Assembly: GCA_964647825.1 (NCBI GenBank)
Contig: CAZYJL010000008.1
Location: forward strand, 1 to 64,000
DNA from: VFKI01 sp964647825
GTDB taxonomy: Bacteria; Pseudomonadota; Gammaproteobacteria; DSM-16500
Direction: 5' to 3'
Length of the DNA stretch: 64,000 nt
Of the stretch, positions 53,448-62,167 are shown in pieces. Position 1 is the first letter of the stretch. Every line of letters starts with the position of its first letter. Made by a program: the position numbers and the translations under genes. The notes under the pieces are model-generated. The model was not told the DNA's origin. It saw nothing but the letters and a program-made list of their open reading frames with translations, and did not search any database.

Positions 53448-54974
53448 TCACACTGACAATCTTGACGAAAAATTTTCTTGATCACAACCAGATACTTTCT
53501 CTTCGCATGTTTGCAACGCCGGTGACAGTGATCGAAAAAAAGAAGGAACAAGGTTTCGTCGATAAGAAAATTCATTTAACACACTCGGCTCAATGACAGT
53601 AGAAGAAGTGGAAGGCATGATAGACTCAATTTTCTGTCGCTTATTAACTAACTCGAATGCCGAGGTCTCTGCTCGCTGCGCAACCAAATCATGCTTTCTT
53701 TTAAGCGAACGCGTTCCAACAGGCATCTCACTATCAACACTCTTCAGTTGGGATGCATGTAGCAATTCCCAATCTCGACACAAATAACCCAAAAAAAATT
53801 GAGTTAATTTCCTTAGAAAAAGAATATTTTTTTGTTTATTCTCTTCACTTTGAGATAAATAAAAAAACTTCGCTTCTGCTGCATATAATGCAATTTCTTC
53901 ATTGGAAAAAAGAAGAAAACGATTATCTAAAATTTTTAACATAATTCTATCAAGTGAACTATGTAAAATAATCTCTGACAACTGATGGATTGCTATTTTT
54001 CTTATTTCTATCAACGCAAATGGTGTCAACATGTCTGGTAAAACATTCAATTTAAAAAAACTATCCAAAGCGATAATATAAAAACAAAACAATGGTGTAC
54101 AAAAATCCTTTTTCAAAAGACCAAGAGAAGAAAAATTTAAACATGTATTTTTTTTATCATAATAAAAATGCATTCGCTCAATACAAAGGCACAACAATTT
54201 CAAATGTGGGATCAGCTGAGAGCGCTCACTAATTGGCATAAAAAAAATCAAATTAGACATTGTAAAATTTGAAAAAAAATATCTAATAACAAGCCCTAAA
54301 TGCTCTCTATTCAATAAATCCATTTTCACCTTTGCACTTAACTGTGTTGCCAGCAGCTGCGTATCCATTGTGTTTGCTAATTTTATAAAATCAATAAAAT
54401 GATTAAATTTTACAAAACATGCTTTTCTGCTAGATTCCTCTACTTGTTGTGCAACATTCTCAAAAAAAATTGTGAACTCTTGACACAGATCATCCGCAAA
54501 GATTTCTTGCAACAAAAAATTTTTCGAGATTTTATTTAACTCTGCTTTTAACACTTGATAATAGTTCTTAAAAATATCAACAAATGCAGCACCAACACGT
54601 TCGATCAAAGCCAAAGGATTTCTGACAATTTCATAAAACTCTTCTTTTTTACTTGTCACCAACTCCATCATATCTTGTGGCAGCAACCCAAATTTTTCAT
54701 GCAAAAACGTATAATTTTGACAAATTAAGTCCAAACTGTTTACTGGTGAAAAATGAATAATATCGACTAACAGTGTGCTGCTAAAACCAAAATGATATAA
54801 CTGCTTTAATTGCTCTAATTTTCTTAAACTGCTGGCACATAAGCGGCTCTTTTTTTCTTGAATGTCATCCCCTTGCAGTTCGGACAAAAACAACTCGAAT
54901 AAACTTATATTGATTGAATGCTGATTTCTCTCATTCACAGCGAAAGGCGTTTGACCCTTTTTTTTTGTTGGCAA
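53448..54974 (-). CDS. hypothetical protein with NLS-like C-terminal motifs
   Basis: About 508 residues, not recognised. The frame is open back to a TTG at 55013 that abuts the tadA stop; TTG 54974 is preferred because GGAGA lies about seven bases upstream. Largely helical with leucine-rich stretches. Near its C-terminal quarter it has two basic clusters, SLKRKHD and NKRQK, about 20 residues apart, resembling a bipartite nuclear localisation signal, followed by a serine/threonine-rich tail. Possible effector; motif-only evidence. It follows tadA on the same strand. Confidence 0.7.
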   Translation of the reverse strand: MPTKKKGQTPFAVNERNQHSINISLFELFLSELQGDDIQEKKSRLCASSLRKLEQLKQLYHFGFSSTLLVDIIHFSPVNSLDLICQNYTFLHEKFGLLPQDMMELVTSKKEEFYEIVRNPLALIERVGAAFVDIFKNYYQVLKAELNKISKNFLLQEIFADDLCQEFTIFFENVAQQVEESSRKACFVKFNHFIDFIKLANTMDTQLLATQLSAKVKMDLLNREHLGLVIRYFFSNFTMSNLIFFMPISERSQLIPHLKLLCLCIERMHFYYDKKNTCLNFSSLGLLKKDFCTPLFCFYIIALDSFFKLNVLPDMLTPFALIEIRKIAIHQLSEIILHSSLDRIMLKILDNRFLLFSNEEIALYAAEAKFFYLSQSEENKQKNILFLRKLTQFFLGYLCRDWELLHASQLKSVDSEMPVGTRSLKRKHDLVAQRAETSAFELVNKRQKIESIMPSTSSTVIEPSVLNEFSYRRNLVPSFFRSLSPALQTCEEKVSGCDQENFSSRLSV

Positions 54975-55013
54975 AACAATTCTCCATATTGTTTTTTTTG
55001 AGACAGTTAACAA

Positions 55014-55472
55014 TTACCGTCGTGAGGCGAAAAACTTTTTTAACAACGCTTCCGCTTCATCCGCCAATAATCCACCTGTATACATCGTTTGATGATTCCC
55101 AACACGCTTTGTGACATGTTGCCGCGCACCCCAACGCACATCCGCCGCGCCATAAACGACTCGCGTTAAACGTGCTTGTTGAATAGCACCAACACACATC
55201 AAGCATGGTTCCAACGTGACATATAAAACTGCACCGGTTAAACGATAATTTTGTGCATACTGTGCTGCGGCACGCAACGCTTGAATCTCTGCATGTGCAG
55301 TAGGATCATTTGTACCAATGGGACAATTCCATCCTTGCCCGATAATTTGCCCTGCTTGCACCACCACTGCACCAACCGGCACCTCACCCGCAGATGCTGC
55401 ATGCACTGCTAACGTTAATGCAGTGCGCATGTGAAGAAAATCACTTTCTAAAAATAGCTCCGTCACTCCCAC
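55014..55472 (-). CDS. tadA: tRNA(Arg) adenosine-34 deaminase
   Basis: Converts adenosine 34 of the tRNA wobble position to inosine. Zinc site TAHAEIQAL near residue 59 and LEPCLMCVGA near residue 89, and N-terminal MRTALTLAVHAASAGEVPVGAV. 152 residues, normal. The start is a GTG near the end of guaA with a four-to-ten-base overlap; GTG 55472 or the GTG two codons later are equally plausible. In an apparent guaB-guaA-tadA transcript. Confidence 0.94.
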   Translation of the reverse strand: MGVTELFLESDFLHMRTALTLAVHAASAGEVPVGAVVVQAGQIIGQGWNCPIGTNDPTAHAEIQALRAAAQYAQNYRLTGAVLYVTLEPCLMCVGAIQQARLTRVVYGAADVRWGARQHVTKRVGNHQTMYTGGLLADEAEALLKKFFASRR

Positions 55473-57049
55473 TCCACAGTCGCCGGCGGTTTTCCTGAAA
55501 TATCATAAACAATCCGCGAGACACCCGGTACTTCGTTCACAATTCGATTCGCCACATGCGATAAAAATGTATGCGACAAAGGGGCGGCGTGCGCCGTCAT
55601 AAAATCGACACTTTCTACTACACGAATTGCCAACACATGCGCATAATGACGCGCATCACCTTGCACCCCCACTGACTTTACTGGCAAAAAGACCACAAAC
55701 GCTTGGGCGACTTGATCGTATAAATGATTTTTATGTAATTCTTCTATCAAAATCGCATCAGCGGCACGCAAGGTTTCTAGATACTCACGTCGCACTTCGC
55801 CCATCACACGAATTGCTAAGCCCGGCCCCGGAAAAGGATGACGATGCAATAGCGCGTGCGGCAAACCGAGTGCCTCACCAATTTTTCGAACTTCATCTTT
55901 AAATAATTCACGTAATGGCTCTACTAATTTCAAACGCATCGTTGCCGGCAAACCACCCACATTATGATGCGATTTAATCACATGCGATGTGCCACTGCCT
56001 GCGGCCGCAGACTCAATCACATCCGGATAAATCGTGCCTTGTGCTAACCACACAGCATCTTTTATTTTTGCCGCTTCCGCATCAAACACTTCTACAAATA
56101 AACGACCAATGATTTTGCGCTTTTCTTCAGGATCAGTGACACCCGATAAAGCTGACAGAAATAGTTCTTCTGCATTGACTGTGATTAATTGCAAACCAAA
56201 ATGTTGTGCAAATAAACTTTCTATCTCTGCAATTTCATCCCGGCGCATTAAGCCTGTATCCACCAAAACACAAATAAGCTGCTCGCCCAACGCACGATGT
56301 AATAATAAAGCGGCAACAGAAGAATCCACACCACCAGATAATCCCAAAATCACGCGCTCATGTTTTACTTGTGTACGAATTGTTTCGATTGATTTTTCAA
56401 TGATGTTTTGCGTTGTCCACACTGGCGGACAGCCACAAATGTCACGCACAAAACGCTCAATCATGCGCGCACCTTGTCGTGTGTGTGACACTTCCGGATG
56501 AAACTGTAAACCATAAAATTGTTTAGCTTCATTTGCCATACCAACAATCGCACAATTTGCCGTGCTCACTGTTGTCACAAAATCGGGCGGTAAACTCTCG
56601 ACATGATCACCATGACTCATCCACACATCTAATTGCGCGTCACCAGAGGAAGAGACCCTGTCTTCTATCCCCGCCAATAAACGTGAGGGTTGTTGCACGA
56701 TGGCTTCAGCAAAACCAAATTCACGACGGGAGCCAGACACGACCTGTCCACCTAATTGCTGCGCCATCGCTTGCATGCCATAACAAATCCCTAACACTGG
56801 ACAACCCAATGTAAAAATATTTGCGGGAATATGCAGCGGTGTTGCACCTGTGACACTCTCCGGTCCACCCGATAAAATCACCCCGGCTGGCGCAAATGCG
56901 TGCAACACTTCCTCTGTGATGTGTGGCGCATGAATTTCACAATACACGCCTGCTTCACGCACTCGCCGTGCAATCAATTGGGTATACTGCGAACCAAAAT
57001 CCAAAATTAAAATTTTCTTTTCATAATGATGCTGCGCAACCGCCGACAT
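55463..57049 (-). CDS. guaA: GMP synthase (glutamine-hydrolysing)
   Basis: Converts XMP to GMP. The class-I glutamine amidotransferase has the catalytic Cys in LGICYGMQ (near residue 86) and the QFHPEVSHT His-Glu (near residue 180). The ATP pyrophosphatase has GLSGGVDSS near residue 236, and the C-terminal dimerisation domain ends ISGKPPATVEWE. 528 residues. ATG 57049 has GGGGAG upstream; the extension to 57064 is not needed. Second gene after guaB, with a long hairpin between them. Confidence 0.96.
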   Translation of the reverse strand: MSAVAQHHYEKKILILDFGSQYTQLIARRVREAGVYCEIHAPHITEEVLHAFAPAGVILSGGPESVTGATPLHIPANIFTLGCPVLGICYGMQAMAQQLGGQVVSGSRREFGFAEAIVQQPSRLLAGIEDRVSSSGDAQLDVWMSHGDHVESLPPDFVTTVSTANCAIVGMANEAKQFYGLQFHPEVSHTRQGARMIERFVRDICGCPPVWTTQNIIEKSIETIRTQVKHERVILGLSGGVDSSVAALLLHRALGEQLICVLVDTGLMRRDEIAEIESLFAQHFGLQLITVNAEELFLSALSGVTDPEEKRKIIGRLFVEVFDAEAAKIKDAVWLAQGTIYPDVIESAAAGSGTSHVIKSHHNVGGLPATMRLKLVEPLRELFKDEVRKIGEALGLPHALLHRHPFPGPGLAIRVMGEVRREYLETLRAADAILIEELHKNHLYDQVAQAFVVFLPVKSVGVQGDARHYAHVLAIRVVESVDFMTAHAAPLSHTFLSHVANRIVNEVPGVSRIVYDISGKPPATVEWE

Positions 57050-57105
57050 GCCACACTCCCCCAAAACAATTAAATTATTTTTTTATCTTTTTTATTTCTG
57101 TATCT

Positions 57106-57237
57106 GACAATTTTTAATGCGGTTAACTTTTTACTCGCTGACGCGCGGACAGGAAGTCCGCAAGAGTAAAAACCAACATATGGAAGACTGTTTTTTTACG
57201 GTCAGCGCGTAAAAAGTTAACCGCATTAAAAATTGTC
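57106..57237. repeat. 132-base inverted-repeat element between guaB and guaA
   Basis: A perfect 29-base inverted repeat: left arm 57106-57134 (GACAATTTTTAATGCGG onward) and right arm 57209-57237 (its exact complement). After one mismatch, seven more bases pair (CGCTGAC). Inside is a second small hairpin, GCGGAC-AGGAA-GTCCGC (57140-57156). The whole lies between the guaB stop and the guaA start. It could be a MITE-like insertion or a transcript-processing or attenuating hairpin. No clear target duplication is seen. Confidence 0.85.
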
Positions 57238-57252
57238 CAGTACGACGTGTTT

Positions 57253-58737
57253 TTATTTCAAAAAACTTTCATCCATTTGGTAATTGGGCGCCTCTTTGAC
57301 AATCTGCACATCATGCACATGCCCTTCACGCACGCCATTCCCAGTAATACGTACAAACTCCGCTTTGGTACGTAATGCCTGAATATCGGCGCAACCGGTA
57401 TACCCCATTCCCGAACGCAACCCGCCTAACAATTGACTGACAATCGCTACCAAACTGCCTTTATACGGCACGCGGCCTTCAATCCCTTCAGGCACTAATT
57501 TTTCACGCGCAACAATGCCTTCTTGAAAATACCGATCGCCCGATCCTTCTGGCCGTGCCATCGCACCTAACGATCCCATGCCGCGATAAGCTTTATACGA
57601 ACGACCGTGATAGAGCTCAACTTCACCCGGCGCTTCTTCCGTGCCCGCAAACAAACTACCAATCATTACAGCCGACGCACCCGCTGCAATTGCTTTACAA
57701 ATATCGCCGGAATAACGAATCCCGCCATCGGCAATCACACCCACATCGCGATCACGCAACGCCGCACTGACATTCGCAATGGCGGTGACTTGCGGCACCC
57801 CCACACCGGAAATCACGCGTGTCGTACAAATTGATCCCGGGCCCATGCCCACTTTCACCGCATTTGCGCCGGCATCCGCTAACGCTAATGCTGCACTCGC
57901 TGTTGCAATATTCCCCGCAATAATCGTCATCGTTGGGTAATGTTGACGAATCCAACGCACGCGCTCGATCACCCCTTTGGAATGCCCATGGGCCGTATCT
58001 ACCACCAACACATCTACACCCGCATGCACTAATGCTGCAACACGCTCTTCTGTTTCGCCACCCGTGCCGACTGCTGCACCGACGCGCAAACGACCTAATT
58101 CATCTTTACACGCAAACGGTTTTTCTTCTTGTTTTAAAATATCTTTGACAGTAATCATGCCGCACAATTGAAAATCATCATTAATCACTAATACTTTTTC
58201 TATGCGGTGCTGATGCAACAAAACACGTACGGTTTCTCGATCCGTGTTTTCTTTCACAGTCACCAAACGCGATTTCGGTGTCATAATGTTTTTAACTGGC
58301 TGATCCAAATGCGTTTCAAAACGCAAATCACGCCCCGTCACAATCCCCACCAATTGATTATCGCCTTCCACGACCGGCAATGCGTGAAAATTAAATGCGC
58401 TAATAATATCCAGCACTTCGCGCACGGTATGATCGGGCGAAACCGTCACAGGATCTTTAACGACACCACTTTCGAATTTTTTCACACGACGCACTTCAGC
58501 GGCTTGCTTTTCAACAGACATATTTTTATGAATGATGCCCAGCCCACCTTCTTGCGCCATAGCAATCGCTAAACGCGATTCAGTCACCGTGTCCATTGCT
58601 GCAGATAATAAGGGGATATTTAATGTGATTGTGGGAGTCAGACGCGTTTTAAGATTTGCCTCACGTGGCAGCACAGCAGATTCAGCAGGTAATAATAAGA
58701 CATCATCAAACGTTAGAGCTTCACCAACAAGACGCAT
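57253..58737 (-). CDS. guaB: IMP dehydrogenase
   Basis: Oxidises IMP to XMP, the committed step to GMP. N-terminal LTFDDVLLLP, two CBS domains (residues about 95-205), the catalytic loop GPGSICTTR near residue 299 and ADGGIRYSGDI near residue 336. 494 residues. ATG 58737 with GGGAG upstream; the frame continues to 58755. First gene of guaB-guaA(-tadA). Divergent from yajC. Confidence 0.97.
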   Translation of the reverse strand: MRLVGEALTFDDVLLLPAESAVLPREANLKTRLTPTITLNIPLLSAAMDTVTESRLAIAMAQEGGLGIIHKNMSVEKQAAEVRRVKKFESGVVKDPVTVSPDHTVREVLDIISAFNFHALPVVEGDNQLVGIVTGRDLRFETHLDQPVKNIMTPKSRLVTVKENTDRETVRVLLHQHRIEKVLVINDDFQLCGMITVKDILKQEEKPFACKDELGRLRVGAAVGTGGETEERVAALVHAGVDVLVVDTAHGHSKGVIERVRWIRQHYPTMTIIAGNIATASAALALADAGANAVKVGMGPGSICTTRVISGVGVPQVTAIANVSAALRDRDVGVIADGGIRYSGDICKAIAAGASAVMIGSLFAGTEEAPGEVELYHGRSYKAYRGMGSLGAMARPEGSGDRYFQEGIVAREKLVPEGIEGRVPYKGSLVAIVSQLLGGLRSGMGYTGCADIQALRTKAEFVRITGNGVREGHVHDVQIVKEAPNYQMDESFLK

Positions 58738-58791
58738 CGTTAATTCTCCCTTCATTAAGAGATAAAAATCATGGGTAAAATTAACGGCCAG

Positions 58792-58824
58792 ATTGTACAG
58801 AAAAGGTCAGAAAAGTACAGAAAA
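58792..58824 (-). promoter_or_regulatory. guaB promoter region with three 10-bp repeats
   Basis: On the minus strand TACAAT (58797-58792) is a good -10. Starting at it and running upstream, the plus strand reads GTACAGAAAA, GGTCAGAAAA, GTACAGAAAA in a row (58795-58824): three near-identical 10-base units in helical phase across the -35. No good -35 is seen there, so an activator or repressor binding array is possible. Confidence 0.5.
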
Positions 58825-58990
58825 ATTTGCTTTCGACGGACTGCGATGGCGCAATTGCGGGCGGCAAAGTAAAAAAATCCTGATGACCTATGCTGTGACA
58901 AATGGAAAAGAATCCTGTTTGCGCTGCCTAACTAATCACGGTAAATTAAGCGACTTTCGATATCATCATTCAATAAACTAGGAATCACCC

Positions 58991-59326
58991 ATGTCTTTCT
59001 TTATCCAAAATGCCTTTGCCGATATTGCGACACCCAGCGCCCAACAGCCTAGTGGCATCCCATTTTTCGTCATTTTAGGCGTCATGATTTTGTTTATGTA
59101 TCTCATTGTTTGGCGCCCACAAAGCAAACGCATGCGTGAACAGCGAAATTTACTCAACTCACTGGCCAAAGGCGATGAAGTCATTACGGCCGGCGGTTTA
59201 CTCGGCACGATCAATCAAGTTGCTGACACCACCTTGACACTCACCATTGCGCAAGGCATTGATATCACCATACAAAAATCTGCTGTGACAGGTTTATTAC
59301 CTAAAGGCACGTTGAAATCCGTTTAA
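58991..59326 (+). CDS. yajC: Sec translocon accessory subunit YajC
   Basis: Single-span membrane protein of the SecDF-YajC complex. A transmembrane segment FFVILGVMILFMYLIVW (residues about 25-42), then RPQSKRMREQ and the conserved GDEVITAGGLLG. 111 residues, normal. AGGA precedes ATG 58991. First gene of yajC-secD-secF; the usual upstream tgt and queA are not in this cluster. Confidence 0.96.
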   Translation: MSFFIQNAFADIATPSAQQPSGIPFFVILGVMILFMYLIVWRPQSKRMREQRNLLNSLAKGDEVITAGGLLGTINQVADTTLTLTIAQGIDITIQKSAVTGLLPKGTLKSV

Positions 59327-59344
59327 GACAGGAAGGAACCCTGG

Positions 59345-61207
59345 ATGAGCATGAATCGTTATCCGCTCTGGAAGAATTTACTTGTTATTGGCGTGTTACT
59401 CATTGCGTTTTTGTATGCCTTACCTAATCTGTATGGCACAGACCCAGCAGTACAAATTTCCGCTGCGGATACCGCTGCGCTGCCGGATGCACAAACACGC
59501 GAACTCATCCAGTCTACTTTACAAAAGGCCAATCTTTCGCCAAAGAGTACTGAAGCCCAAGCCCGCAGTTTACTTCTCCGCTTCACCTCAACAGACGATC
59601 AATTTCGTGCCAAAGAATTACTGTCTCAAACACTCGGATCCAATTGGCTGGTTGCACTGAATCTTGCTCCCGCCACACCGCATTGGTTAGAAGCCATCAA
59701 TGCCAAACCCATGCGCCTAGGACTGGATTTACGCGGTGGTTTACATTTTCTGTTACAAGTCGATGTCGACTCTGTGACTGGCGCACAAACCTCAGGCAAT
59801 CTTGCCAATATTGGCCAAGCACTACGTAAAGAAAAAGTGCGCTATGCCAATCTCGCTCGCGGTGACGCCAATAGCATTGTCGTCCAATTTCATACCAATG
59901 AGGCATTGGAAGCGGGTCGTCGTGTACTTGGCGATCAATTCCCTCATTTTATTTGGGCGCCAGAAAAAAACGCCCCAACTCATTCGCTGGTAGCATTAAA
60001 AGGCGTGCTCGCACCATCCGCTTTACAACAATCACGGCAAGAAACCATCGAACAAGCGATGAGCACCTTACGTAATCGCGTAAATGAACTCGGTGTCAGT
60101 GAAGCCACTGTTCAGCAACAAGGTGCTTCGCGTATCGCTATCGATCTCCCAGGCATTCAAGATACGGCGCAAGCAGAAAATATCTTAGGTAAAACGGCAA
60201 CACTCGAATTTCGTTTAGTGGAAGATACAGGCACCAGCAACACGATTGCACCAGTAGGCAGCACCGCTTATCCTTTTGGAAATGGGTTAATTTTCCTCAA
60301 AGATCAAATCGTTTTACGCGGCTCCTCCATCACCAGCGCATCTGCCAATGTCAGCGAAGATGGCCGACCTGCTGTCAGTGTCCGCTTGGGTGGTTTAGGC
60401 GATACGAATTTCTCACGCGCGACCGCTGAAAACATCGGTCGTCGCATGGCAATCGTTTACGTTGAAGTCAAATCCAAAGTGAATGAAGTGAATGGCAAAA
60501 AAGAAATTCATTACACCACCCAACGCAGAGTGATCAGTGCCCCAGTCATTCAATCGGCACTCGCCAATAGTTTCGAAATCACCGGCTTAACCAGTCACGA
60601 AGAAGCTCGCACGCTTGCGCTATTATTACGCGCGGGGGCATTGCCTGCACCTGTCACACTGATTGAAAGCCGTGAAGTCGGTCCCAATCTTGGCAAACAA
60701 AATATTCAAATGGGCGTATTGTCTGTCGAAGTGGGCTTCATTCTCGTCGTGTTATTTATGGCGCTCTATTATCGCGGCATGGGGCTCATTGCCGATCTTG
60801 CACTGCTTGCTAATTTGGTTTTAATCGTCGCGATTCTTTCACTTTTAGGCGCGACACTCACGTTACCTGGCATTGCTGGTATCGTGCTAACCATGGGGAT
60901 GGCAGTGGATGCCAATGTTTTAATTTTTGAACGTATTCGGGAAGAGTTGCGCAATGGTGCCGGTATCCAAGCCAGTATTTATGCGGGCTACGATCGCGCT
61001 TTTATGACGATTGTCGATGCGAATATTTCGACGCTGATTGTTGCGATTGTTTTATTTAGCTTAGGATCTGGCACCATTAAAAATTTCGCGGTGACACTGA
61101 CCATAGGTTTAATTACCTCGATGTTTACCGCTATTACCGGCACACGTGCGATCGTCAATCTGTTATATGGCAGAAAATCCGTTAAAAAAATCTCAATAGG
61201 AATTTAA
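59345..61207 (+). CDS. secD: protein translocase subunit SecD
   Basis: 620-residue RND-like component that aids late stages of Sec-dependent protein export. One N-terminal span (residues about 10-26), a large periplasmic domain with MRLGLDLRGGLHF near residue 122, then five spans starting near residue 450 containing GIAGIVLTMGMAVDANVLIFER. AGGAAGG precedes ATG 59345, 18 bases after yajC. Normal length. Confidence 0.97.
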   Translation: MSMNRYPLWKNLLVIGVLLIAFLYALPNLYGTDPAVQISAADTAALPDAQTRELIQSTLQKANLSPKSTEAQARSLLLRFTSTDDQFRAKELLSQTLGSNWLVALNLAPATPHWLEAINAKPMRLGLDLRGGLHFLLQVDVDSVTGAQTSGNLANIGQALRKEKVRYANLARGDANSIVVQFHTNEALEAGRRVLGDQFPHFIWAPEKNAPTHSLVALKGVLAPSALQQSRQETIEQAMSTLRNRVNELGVSEATVQQQGASRIAIDLPGIQDTAQAENILGKTATLEFRLVEDTGTSNTIAPVGSTAYPFGNGLIFLKDQIVLRGSSITSASANVSEDGRPAVSVRLGGLGDTNFSRATAENIGRRMAIVYVEVKSKVNEVNGKKEIHYTTQRRVISAPVIQSALANSFEITGLTSHEEARTLALLLRAGALPAPVTLIESREVGPNLGKQNIQMGVLSVEVGFILVVLFMALYYRGMGLIADLALLANLVLIVAILSLLGATLTLPGIAGIVLTMGMAVDANVLIFERIREELRNGAGIQASIYAGYDRAFMTIVDANISTLIVAIVLFSLGSGTIKNFAVTLTIGLITSMFTAITGTRAIVNLLYGRKSVKKISIGI

Positions 61208-61213
61208 TTATTT

Positions 61214-62140
61214 ATGGAACTTTTTAAACGACAAACGCATATTGATTTTATGGCGCAACGCAAATGGACCGCGTGCATTTCGCTTATTTTATTTTTACTT
61301 TCTATTTCATCCTTAGTGATCAACGGCTTAAATCTAGGTTTAGATTTTACCGGCGGCACACAAATGCAATTACGTTTTCCACAAACGGTCGATGTTGGGC
61401 AATTACGCACAACGCTCGAACAAAATAAATTTCCAGATGCCATCGTACAAAGTTTTGGTACATCCAAAGAAGTGTTAATTACTTTACCTGCAAAAAAACT
61501 GGCAAATAATGCAGACAAAGAACGGGCGACCGAACAAGTCAAACAACTTTTTCCGACAGCCAAGTTAGAACAAGCTGATTTTATTGGCCCGCAAGTCGGA
61601 CAAGAATTAGCAAGCCAAGGGATTCTTGCCGTGATTCTCGCGCTTGCTGGCACGATGATTTATATTGCATTACGCTTTGAATTACGCTTTGCGATTGGTT
61701 CAACTCTCGCGCTTGTGCACGACCCCCTTTTAATTCTCGGGATTTTTTCTTTTTTTCATCTTGAATTTAATTTAATTGTGCTTGCTGGTTTACTGACGGT
61801 GATTGGTTATTCACTGAATGACACCATCGTGATTTTCGATCGGATTCGTGAAAATTTTCGCAAACTACGCAAAGCGACTTCCTTGGATGTAATTAATCAA
61901 TCGATTAATCAAACATTATCAAGAACCCTGATGACATCAATGTTGACACTGATTGTCGTAGTTGCCTTATTTTTTCTTGGCGGCAGCATGTTACATGGAT
62001 TTGCGTTAGCATTAATTATCGGCATTATCGTAGGAACGTATTCATCGATTTATGTGGCGGGCTCGCTTTCACTCGCATTAGGTTTAACGCGACAACATTT
62101 ATTACCACCCAGTCGCGAAGCGCTGGATGAACGACCGTAA
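61214..62140 (+). CDS. secF: protein translocase subunit SecF
   Basis: 308-residue partner of SecD. One N-terminal span, LGLDFTGGTQMQL near residue 35, then five spans including the conserved TVIGYSLNDTIVIFDRIREN near residue 195. Starts six bases after secD and is clearly in the same operon. Normal length. Confidence 0.97.
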   Translation: MELFKRQTHIDFMAQRKWTACISLILFLLSISSLVINGLNLGLDFTGGTQMQLRFPQTVDVGQLRTTLEQNKFPDAIVQSFGTSKEVLITLPAKKLANNADKERATEQVKQLFPTAKLEQADFIGPQVGQELASQGILAVILALAGTMIYIALRFELRFAIGSTLALVHDPLLILGIFSFFHLEFNLIVLAGLLTVIGYSLNDTIVIFDRIRENFRKLRKATSLDVINQSINQTLSRTLMTSMLTLIVVVALFFLGGSMLHGFALALIIGIIVGTYSSIYVAGSLSLALGLTRQHLLPPSREALDERP

Positions 62141-62167
62141 AATAGTTAATGCTGTTTTGCAACATGG

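Noticed and set aside
57106..57237. Insertion sequence or transposase
   Set aside because: The 132-base element is too short for a transposase and has no reading frame; only a MITE-like reading remains possible.
58793..58981. 62-codon plus-strand ORF between guaB and yajC
   Set aside because: It overlaps the guaB promoter repeats, has no ribosome site and no recognisable composition; more likely a chance frame.
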